A DNA stretch of 8,991 nucleotides from an uncultured Verrucomicrobiota bacterium (GTDB taxonomy: Bacteria; Verrucomicrobiota; Kiritimatiellia; RFP12; UBA1067). The first letter of the stretch is position 1; every line of letters begins with the position of its first letter. A program made the position numbers and the translations under genes. This document shows, one piece after another, positions 1-5,457 of the stretch. The stretch lies in the NCBI GenBank assembly GCA_946543025.1, contig CAMNLN010000127.1:1-8991 (forward strand), read 5' to 3'. The notes beneath the pieces were generated by a model. It had not been told where the DNA came from. It saw only the letters and a program-made list of their open reading frames with translations, and did not search any database.

Positions 1-674
1 AGGCGGTCGAGCGGCACGGCGCGGCAGTAGACCTTGAGCATCGTGTCGGGGAGATGGTGCCCGTCCGGGATGAACATCACGCTCGCGCGGTCCTCGGCGA
101 GGGCCGTCATGACGATGTTGGCATGGCGTGGGATCATGTTGGGGATGCCGTTTCCGAGATGGGTGAACGCCTTGGCGCCGGCGGCGAGGCAAGGTTCGAC
201 TTCGGCGGGCGTGGCGGCCATCTGGTGGCCGAGCGACACCGTGATGCCACGCGCCGAGAGCGCCTTCACGAATTCGGGCATGCCGTCGATCTCCGCCGCC
301 ACCGTGACGAGCCGAACCGCGCCGTCCGCCGCCTCCATGTAACGATTAAAGAGCGCGAGGTCAGGCGCGTGAACCCACTCCACCTGATGCGAGCCGACGG
401 CTCCCGGTTCGGGCGAGATGAAGGGGCCTTCGAGGTGGACGCCGAGGATGCGGTCGCGGCATTCCGCGTCCGTGCGTCGGGCTTCGGCGATCATGCGCAG
501 GTTGGCGCAGACGATCTCAGGGTCGCCCGTCACAAGGGTGGGCAGGTAGCCGGCGGTGCCGTCGGCGGCGATTCGCCGCGTGACGGCCTTTACCATCTCT
601 ACGGTTAGTCCGGCGGAATTGAAGTCGATTCCGCCGTATCCGTTGATCTGCAGGTCAATCCATTTGGGGTTCAT
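1..674 (-). CDS. nagA: N-acetylglucosamine-6-phosphate deacetylase-like amidohydrolase, 3' part beyond left edge
   Basis: The 224 visible residues match the NagA amidohydrolase family, which removes acetate from GlcNAc-6-phosphate in the cytoplasm. Visible landmarks are DLQINGYGGIDFN (residues 7-19), YLPTLVT (43-49), GVHLEGPFISP (78-88, with metal ligand E82), SLGHQMA (147-153, H150), THLGNGIPN (171-179, H172) and IPDGHH (202-207). The catalytic Asp of the family would lie beyond the edge. The ATG at 674 is the only start in this frame, because an in-frame TGA sits at 719-717 with no start codon between. A GGAAGG Shine-Dalgarno lies eight bases upstream. The protein therefore starts directly at the TIM barrel and lacks the roughly 50-residue N-terminal segment of E. 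coli NagA. The start overlaps the symporter stop as ATGA, suggesting translational coupling. The family call is secure; the exact substrate is not, since a distinct short NagA-like subgroup is likely. Confidence 0.88.
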   Translation of the reverse strand, partial: MNPKWIDLQINGYGGIDFNSAGLTVEMVKAVTRRIAADGTAGYLPTLVTGDPEIVCANLRMIAEARRTDAECRDRILGVHLEGPFISPEPGAVGSHQVEWVHAPDLALFNRYMEAADGAVRLVTVAAEIDGMPEFVKALSARGITVSLGHQMAATPAEVEPCLAAGAKAFTHLGNGIPNMIPRHANIVMTALAEDRASVMFIPDGHHLPDTMLKVYCRAVPLDR

Positions 675-2143
675 GCGCTCAGCCTTCCGACGAAGTTCTC
701 GACTTCCTTGCGCTCTTCAGGCGTGTCCTTGAAGAGGATGCCGCCGAGGACAAGGAAGAAGATGGTGGCGGCGGCGGTGGCGAGGTAGCAGGGCTTCATC
801 TCGCGGAGGACAGGCCACCAGGCGCCGGCCACGAACATCGCGAGGCCGAACGCCATGCCGCCCACGAGCCCGCAGAGGCCGGCGCGCTTCGAGAGGCGCT
901 TGGAGAACACGCCCACGAGCATCGGAATCGAGACGGGCGGCAGGAAGACGCCGAACACCTTGTTCGTGAGGTTGAAGAGGTCGTCCGCGCCTTGCGCGTA
1001 CTGCATGACGAAGGTGAGGGCGATCACGGCCACGCCAACGAACACCGTTGCGGCGCGGGCGGCGACCATGCGCTTGCCAGGTGTGTCCTGCTTTACGAAG
1101 CGTCCGTAGATCTCGTTCACGAGCACGCTGGCGGCGGCGTTGAAGTTGCCGGCGAGCGAGCTCATGGTGGCGGAGAACATGGCAGCCACGACCATGCCCA
1201 TCATGCCGACCGGTAGGACGGCCCGGCAGAGGATCGCGTAGACGCCGTTCATGTCGGCCTCGGGGATGTCGGGGATGAAGATGCGCGCGGCCATGGCGGG
1301 GAAGAAGAAGAGCGGCGGGCCGAGGAAGAGGAGGGCCGAGACGAGGTAGGCCATCTTCTTCGCGTCCTTGTCCGACTTCGTGGAGTAGTAGCGCTGGACG
1401 AGCGACCAGTTGGTGGAGAGGGTGGAGCCGACCATGAGGAAGAAGACGATCATGTAGGGCCAATCGTACTTGCCGGCGGTGAAGGAGAAGAAACCGGGCG
1501 GCACCTTGTCGATGAAGCCCGCGAATCCTCCCACCTTGCCGAGGCAGAGGAAGGGGAGCGTGAAGACGACGGCGAGGATGACGAAAAACTGGATGAAGTC
1601 GCACACGAGCGTGGCCTTTAGCCCGCCGAGGAACGTGTAGAGGACGATGATGAGTCCGGAGGCGGCGATGGCCCAGTCGAGCGGGAAGCCCATGCCCACG
1701 CCCACGACGGTGCCGATGGCGAGCAGCTTGAGTGCGTTGTCGAGGAGCTGCATCGGCAGGCCGAGCCACGCGAGGGACTTGCACATCGCGGGCGTGTAGC
1801 GCGTGGCGATGAAGTCGATGGGGCTGCCTTTGGCGGCGCGCCGCCAGCGGACGGCGAGGAACCGTGCGCCCAGCAGCACGGCCGGTACGGAAAGCCAGCT
1901 CACCGTGACGGGCACCCAACCGTACTTGTAGGCGAGGGCAGAGTACATCACGAACGCGAGCGCCGAGAAGCTGTTCATGTAGAAGGAGATGCCCGAGAGC
2001 CACCAGGGAACGGACTTGTCGCTGCCGAAGAACGTCCCGGCGTCCTGCTTGCGGCGGGAGAAGTATACCCCCACCCCCACCATCACGACGAAGAACGCTG
2101 CGACGACGGAGTAGTCGATGATCGTAAGGCCTTGGCTTTCCAT
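671..2143 (-). CDS. Sodium:solute symporter, SSS family (sugar or sialic-acid-type)
   Basis: This is a 490-residue inner-membrane protein with about 13 hydrophobic segments spread over its whole length, the usual size for the SSS (SLC5-like, LeuT-fold) family that drives solute uptake with sodium. The family signature region GGLKATLVCDFIQ is at residues 173-185. The stretch AMFSATMSSLAGNFN (321-335) matches the helix whose Ser/Thr residues form the conserved Na2 sodium site. The short hydrophilic tail (from about 472) ends at the stop that overlaps the nagA-like start, so the two are almost certainly cotranscribed. This context suggests an amino sugar or N-acetylated sugar as substrate, but substrate cannot be read from sequence in this family. 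The ATG at 2143 has no Shine-Dalgarno; a promoter -10 box ends seven bases upstream, predicting a leaderless mRNA. The gene is intact. Confidence 0.93.
   Translation of the reverse strand: MESQGLTIIDYSVVAAFFVVMVGVGVYFSRRKQDAGTFFGSDKSVPWWLSGISFYMNSFSALAFVMYSALAYKYGWVPVTVSWLSVPAVLLGARFLAVRWRRAAKGSPIDFIATRYTPAMCKSLAWLGLPMQLLDNALKLLAIGTVVGVGMGFPLDWAIAASGLIIVLYTFLGGLKATLVCDFIQFFVILAVVFTLPFLCLGKVGGFAGFIDKVPPGFFSFTAGKYDWPYMIVFFLMVGSTLSTNWSLVQRYYSTKSDKDAKKMAYLVSALLFLGPPLFFFPAMAARIFIPDIPEADMNGVYAILCRAVLPVGMMGMVVAAMFSATMSSLAGNFNAAASVLVNEIYGRFVKQDTPGKRMVAARAATVFVGVAVIALTFVMQYAQGADDLFNLTNKVFGVFLPPVSIPMLVGVFSKRLSKRAGLCGLVGGMAFGLAMFVAGAWWPVLREMKPCYLATAAATIFFLVLGGILFKDTPEERKEVENFVGRLSA
683..688 (-). promoter_or_regulatory. 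Shine-Dalgarno of the nagA-like gene
   Basis: GGAAGG on the minus strand lies eight bases before the ATG at 674, inside the last codons of the symporter gene. It fixes the nagA-like start and supports coupled translation through the ATGA overlap. Confidence 0.7.
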
Positions 2144-2150
2144 GCGGAAT

Positions 2151-2178
2151 AGGATAGCAAAACGGCGGACGATTGCAA
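2151..2178 (-). promoter_or_regulatory. Promoter of the symporter-nagA unit, leaderless type
   Basis: On the minus strand TTGCAA (2178-2173) is followed after 16 bases by TATCCT (2156-2151), which carries the extended TGC immediately upstream. The symporter ATG begins eight bases after the -10 box, where transcription would normally begin, so the mRNA should have essentially no 5' leader. The core TTTTGCTAT...TCCGCATG is shared with the GH2 promoter near 5441-5459. The 59-base gap to the upstream gene holds no convincing terminator hairpin. Confidence 0.55.
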
Positions 2179-2202
2179 GGCGGAGGAAAGGCCTGGAACC
2201 GT

Positions 2203-4980
2203 CTAACGGACACTGATGATAAAACCGCCGACGCAGAGATAGCCGCTGCCGGACTGCGCGGCGCGCCTGCCGTCGAGCGATATCCTGGAGAGAACTTCGG
2301 CTGACAGCGTCTCGGACACTTTCAGCGCCCTCGCATCGATGCCGTCCCCGAAGCCGATCTCAAGCGTCGCGCCGTCCGGCACCGACAAGGTTGCCATCTC
2401 CAGCGCCGCCCCGACTCCAACGGAAAGCGCCGCCGACCCCTCCAGCGTCACGCCCGACACGGCGTTTGTCGTCCCAGCCGCCAATTCCAGCGCGCCGCCT
2501 GCGAGCAGGAACGACGCCCCTGCGGCGGTTATGCCGGATCTGTTGAGGACGAGCTTTCCGCCAGACACCTTCGCTGAGAGGTTCGTGCACGAGATGCCGC
2601 CGTTCATCTCCATTGTTCCCGGCCCGGCCTTGTCGAAAGCGGCGCAATAGTAGGACGTGTCGTTGGCTATGTCGCCGTTCATGACAAAATCGACGTCCGG
2701 GCCAGGTACGGTGTCGTCTACGTCGAACACGATTCGCCGTGCCGAACCGTCCCTGGAATCCTTGTTGAGCGAAAAGACGACGAGGTCGGCATCGTTCGTG
2801 ACGGCGCCCGCTCCGGCGATTGTCCACGTGGGATACGGGGAGAACGTGTAGCCGACCTGCAGCCTTCCGCCGCTTACGTGCGAACCGTTCAAGAGCGACA
2901 GCTCGTTCGCGTAAGACACGTCCGTCGTCTCGTACAACGCGTAAAGCGTCGCGGCGTCAAGCGTTACCTTCTGCCCGACGCACCTGAACGACTGCGCGCC
3001 GCTCTGGTAGAGGCGGCTTCCGGGATGCATCGTGATTTCCGATCCGCCGTTGCTGATGCCGTTGTTGAAAAGTGCGGTGACCGCTATATGAAGCCCCGAA
3101 TCGCCGTAGCATTCCGTCGCCCCTTTGGGAAGCGCGTTGGCATGAGCCACGTAGCATTCGAGCGCACGCGCAGCGTCGCCCTTGATGACGAACGCGCTGT
3201 CGGTCATCGTGTTCGCCGCCTTCATGTTCACTATGTTGTACGATGCTGGCGTCACGCTGTAATCCAGCCAAAGAAGCGCGTACGCCTTTCCGGTGGCGGA
3301 CGTCGCAAGCGTCTGCGTCGTCGCGTCGTCCGTCCCCGGCACCACCCTCTTGATGCCGTAATATTCCGATGCCTTCGTCGCGTGATAGACCGCCTGCTTG
3401 CACCGTATCTCCACGGTTCCGCCGTTCTGCCGCAGTTCCACGTCCACTCCCTTGACCGATTCCCCGTCCTTGGCATGTATCTGGCACGATGCGGTTCTCC
3501 CGTTGTTGCGCCAGTCGACCACGAGCGAATTACTCCCGGTCGCGCCGTAGCACCAGCTGCCGCCGATGCGTCCGGCCGTCACGGTGATGTCTTTCAGCGC
3601 GTGTTCCGTGGTGAGCGTGGTGTACGTCGTTCCGTACAGCGCCGGATTGACCCTCGTCGTGCCGGAGGCGTCTGCGGCCAGGGACGACGTTCCCGCGTCG
3701 AATGTCACCTCCATGCCCTTTCCGCTGAGCGGGTAGCTGATTGTCCGCAAGCCATGCGTCGGCAAGACCAGCCTGTTGCGCGACTTGCGCCGCAAGGCGA
3801 GCATGTCGGTTCCATATCCATACAAGTTGCTGGTGTAGTTTTCCTCGGTCGCGACGGTGTAGTCGATGCCCGTCACGTCGAAGTCATACTCCTCGGCATG
3901 GTCTTTCATGTACTTCGCGTAGGCTACCCGGGCGACTACGTCGCTGCCGCTCTGGCGAAGCTCTATCTTGACGCATTTGGTGTACGCATCGCCGAGGTTG
4001 AACATCTGCGCCGAGAGGACGCCGTTCTCAAGCTTCACGTGATGCGGCTTCATGGCGAAGCGGTTGAATCCTTTGAGCGACTTGTGGTTGCAGCCGAGCG
4101 CATAAAGGATCTCGATGTCTTCGAGACGCACGTCCCTGGCCACCACCGTGTCGTATGCGTCCGAAAGGAGGTTGCCGTCGTAATCGTACGTTTCGCGACG
4201 CGGCCCGACCGTCAGTTCCACCACGCCGTATCCCTTCGATACGCCGTTGTCGGACGCGGTGAGGCTATAGTCGTAGTTTCCTGTCGAGGGCCTGAAGCCC
4301 GTGCTCCCGAACATGCAGAATCCGAGCAGGTTCGTGTTGTTCGTCCCGAAATGCCCGGCCTTGAGAACCTTGCCGCACACGTCGTCGCCTATCTGCTTCA
4401 GTTCCAGCAGGACGCCCTTGATAAACTTGTCGTCGAAGGCCTGCAGCTCGACGGTCATCGAATCGCCGTCTCTCGACACCCAGTAAGGATAATATTTTTT
4501 TGCGCCCATCGTCATGCCCGTGTTGCCGGAGCGCGACGAGTCAGACGAGATAGGCGAAATGTCGTCGAGGCGCGTATCCGGAAACATGACGGTGTAGTCG
4601 TTCGCCGTCAGCTTCACGCCGGTATGCCATGACGGCGTATTGGTGAGCGCGCCGAGCTGAAGCGTGCCCGTGCGTGCGATCGCGTTGGAAATGCACGAGA
4701 CGCCGTTTTGCGCGACGACGATCTTCGCTCCGTCGGCGAACGAGAGCGTCTCGCCCGACAGAGTCAGGGTCTCTTCGCCGTCCGGATTCATGCGCAGCTG
4801 CGTGATGTCGCCGGACTCGTCGTATTCCACGGTGATCTTTCCGTTCGCCAGCGATGTCTGGCCAGCCGCATAGACGGCAGACGAGTCCGCATTCGTTGCT
4901 TCTGTCGCGTCCGCCTCGGCAAACATCGCAAGGCCGACGCCTATCGCCAGCAGGCCTGCGCCTGTTTTTCTTCCTAGCAT
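2203..4980 (-). CDS. Large exported protein with three-fold internal repeat and C-terminal passenger-type (PATR) beta region; function unknown
   Basis: This is a 925-residue protein with an N-terminal signal peptide: a basic start MLGRKTG, a hydrophobic core to about residue 20, and likely cleavage after ADA at 25. Residues about 135-530 contain three diverged copies of a module of about 72 residues. Each copy runs from a (R/A)LxDI motif to an ELxQxGxxV motif. No family I know matches it. Residues about 590-915 look like right-handed beta-helix repeats. One segment, beginning KAGPGTMEMNG at 784 and ending SGGKLVLNRSG at 816, matches the autotransporter-associated beta strand repeat (PF12951/TIGR02601). 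There is no C-terminal autotransporter barrel; the chain ends FIISVR. The ATG at 4980 is chosen over an in-frame ATG at 5016 because AAGGAG lies seven bases upstream and the signal peptide then starts cleanly. It follows the Dabb lipoprotein by 25 bases with no promoter seen between. Surface or secreted location is inferred. Confidence 0.85.
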   Translation of the reverse strand: MLGRKTGAGLLAIGVGLAMFAEADATEATNADSSAVYAAGQTSLANGKITVEYDESGDITQLRMNPDGEETLTLSGETLSFADGAKIVVAQNGVSCISNAIARTGTLQLGALTNTPSWHTGVKLTANDYTVMFPDTRLDDISPISSDSSRSGNTGMTMGAKKYYPYWVSRDGDSMTVELQAFDDKFIKGVLLELKQIGDDVCGKVLKAGHFGTNNTNLLGFCMFGSTGFRPSTGNYDYSLTASDNGVSKGYGVVELTVGPRRETYDYDGNLLSDAYDTVVARDVRLEDIEILYALGCNHKSLKGFNRFAMKPHHVKLENGVLSAQMFNLGDAYTKCVKIELRQSGSDVVARVAYAKYMKDHAEEYDFDVTGIDYTVATEENYTSNLYGYGTDMLALRRKSRNRLVLPTHGLRTISYPLSGKGMEVTFDAGTSSLAADASGTTRVNPALYGTTYTTLTTEHALKDITVTAGRIGGSWCYGATGSNSLVVDWRNNGRTASCQIHAKDGESVKGVDVELRQNGGTVEIRCKQAVYHATKASEYYGIKRVVPGTDDATTQTLATSATGKAYALLWLDYSVTPASYNIVNMKAANTMTDSAFVIKGDAARALECYVAHANALPKGATECYGDSGLHIAVTALFNNGISNGGSEITMHPGSRLYQSGAQSFRCVGQKVTLDAATLYALYETTDVSYANELSLLNGSHVSGGRLQVGYTFSPYPTWTIAGAGAVTNDADLVVFSLNKDSRDGSARRIVFDVDDTVPGPDVDFVMNGDIANDTSYYCAAFDKAGPGTMEMNGGISCTNLSAKVSGGKLVLNRSGITAAGASFLLAGGALELAAGTTNAVSGVTLEGSAALSVGVGAALEMATLSVPDGATLEIGFGDGIDARALKVSETLSAEVLSRISLDGRRAAQSGSGYLCVGGFIISVR
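3391..4578 (-). repeat. Three-fold diverged protein repeat inside the large exported protein
   Basis: Unit 1 is 4578-4357, unit 2 is 4134-3916 and unit 3 is 3606-3391. Each has xLxDI near its start (RLDDI, RLEDI, ALKDI). Each later has KxVxxELxQxGxxV (ELKQIGDDV, ELRQSGSDV, ELRQNGGTV). The distance from the Asp of DI to the Glu of EL is 53, 52 and 51 residues. The codons for the shared residues differ at third positions, so this is an old duplication under protein-level constraint, not a recent DNA repeat. Segments between units also share a loose end such as GYGVVEL and GYGTDML. Confidence 0.72.
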
Positions 4981-4987
4981 GTCAAGG

Positions 4988-4993
4988 CTCCTT
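4988..4993 (-). promoter_or_regulatory. Shine-Dalgarno deciding the start of the large exported protein
   Basis: AAGGAG on the minus strand sits seven bases before the ATG at 4980, a near-ideal site. The alternative in-frame ATG at 5016 would lie inside the end of the preceding lipoprotein gene and would put a non-signal-like stretch before the signal peptide. Confidence 0.75.
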
Positions 4994-5005
4994 ATGCAAT
5001 GGAAT

Positions 5006-5383
5006 CTATCCCACAAGGTAGTCCAGGCAGAGGCGCGTCTGCGTGAAGGGGCGGACCTTCTCGTTCGCCACCTTCACGTGGGCCGGGTGGACGGCGTATC
5101 CCTTGAGCGCCTCCTCGGACTCGAGCGTGGAGTCTAGCATCACGTCGGCGTTCGAGCTGGCAAGCCCTTCGGTGCGGACGATGATTTCCGTCAGTCCTGG
5201 AACGATGCCCTTGAGTCCTTCCAGCCCGGCCTTGATGCCGGCCTTCACCGCATTCTTGTCGGCGACGTCGTCCTTGAGTTTCCAGAGGATCACATGCTTG
5301 ACCATTTTCTTGTCCTTTCCGCAGCCGGCGATCAGCCCGCCGATCGCCAGTGTCGTTGTCGTGATTGCCGTTCTTCGTGTCAT
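5006..5383 (-). CDS. Dabb-domain (stress-responsive alpha/beta barrel) lipoprotein
   Basis: This is a 125-residue protein. The N terminus MTRRTAIT, a hydrophobic run and the lipobox LIAGC (residues 17-21) predict a lipoprotein anchored at Cys21. The twin arginine leaves open Tat export. From about residue 27 (MVKHVILWKLKDD) to near the end the sequence fits one complete Dabb domain (PF07876), a small ferredoxin-like fold that dimerises through its barrel. Members are mostly cytoplasmic and include stress proteins and polyketide cyclases, so a lipid-anchored copy is uncommon. Two in-frame ATGs exist, at 5395 and 5383. The first lies within the -10 box and cannot be on the transcript if that promoter is used, so 5383 is chosen. 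It is the first gene of a unit with the large exported protein. Function and ligand are unknown. Confidence 0.85.
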   Translation of the reverse strand: MTRRTAITTTTLAIGGLIAGCGKDKKMVKHVILWKLKDDVADKNAVKAGIKAGLEGLKGIVPGLTEIIVRTEGLASSNADVMLDSTLESEEALKGYAVHPAHVKVANEKVRPFTQTRLCLDYLVG

Positions 5384-5393
5384 GGCGGTTGGC

Positions 5394-5422
5394 ATTATAC
5401 CATCGGTCTCTCCAGAGGGCAA
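5394..5422 (-). promoter_or_regulatory. Promoter of the Dabb lipoprotein unit, near-leaderless
   Basis: TTGCCC (5422-5417) is followed after 17 bases by a perfect TATAAT (5399-5394), with the extended TGG just upstream. The start codon at 5383 begins 11 bases after the -10 box, leaving a 5' leader of only a few bases at most and no Shine-Dalgarno. The spacer contains the 10-base palindrome-like CTCTCCAGAG (5408-5417), a possible operator but weak on its own. Confidence 0.68.
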
Positions 5423-5441
5423 ATGCGCGACATGGGATTTT

Positions 5442-5457
5442 TGCTATAATCTCCGCA
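5442..5457 (+). promoter_or_regulatory. Promoter of the GH2 gene, extended -10, leaderless
   Basis: TGCTATAAT at 5442-5450 is a perfect extended -10 element. The six bases after it lead straight into the ATG at 5457, the expected transcription start. No good -35 hexamer is visible at the usual spacing, which an extended -10 can tolerate, and no Shine-Dalgarno is present. It lies back to back with the Dabb promoter, so one regulator bound between about 5400 and 5440 could control both directions. Confidence 0.65.

Noticed and set aside
34..608. Two overlapping plus-strand open frames at the left end
   Set aside because: They are antisense to the nagA-like gene, whose metal-binding and barrel motifs are clear on the minus strand.
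2144..2202. Terminator after the exported-protein gene
   Set aside because: Only a four-base inverted repeat (CCGT, ACGG) around the stop and no T-run were found; not supportable.
717..2213. 498-codon open frame on the minus strand
   Set aside because: It is a shifted-frame shadow of the symporter, Arg/His/Pro-rich without transmembrane pattern. Only its far end matters, as it supplies the stop that fixes the nagA start.
4494..4501. Run of seven A on the coding strand of the surface-protein gene, possible phase variation
   Set aside because: A single run of seven encoding part of Ala-Lys-Lys is too short for a confident contingency locus, and the frame is intact.
2878..4632. 584-codon open frame on the plus strand
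   Set aside because: It is antisense to the exported repeat protein, with Arg/Val/His-rich composition and no motif, signal peptide or ribosome site.
5043..5456. N-terminal extension of the GH2 frame
   Set aside because: It is open only because it is antisense to the Dabb gene. It would bury the signal peptide and start upstream of the promoter.
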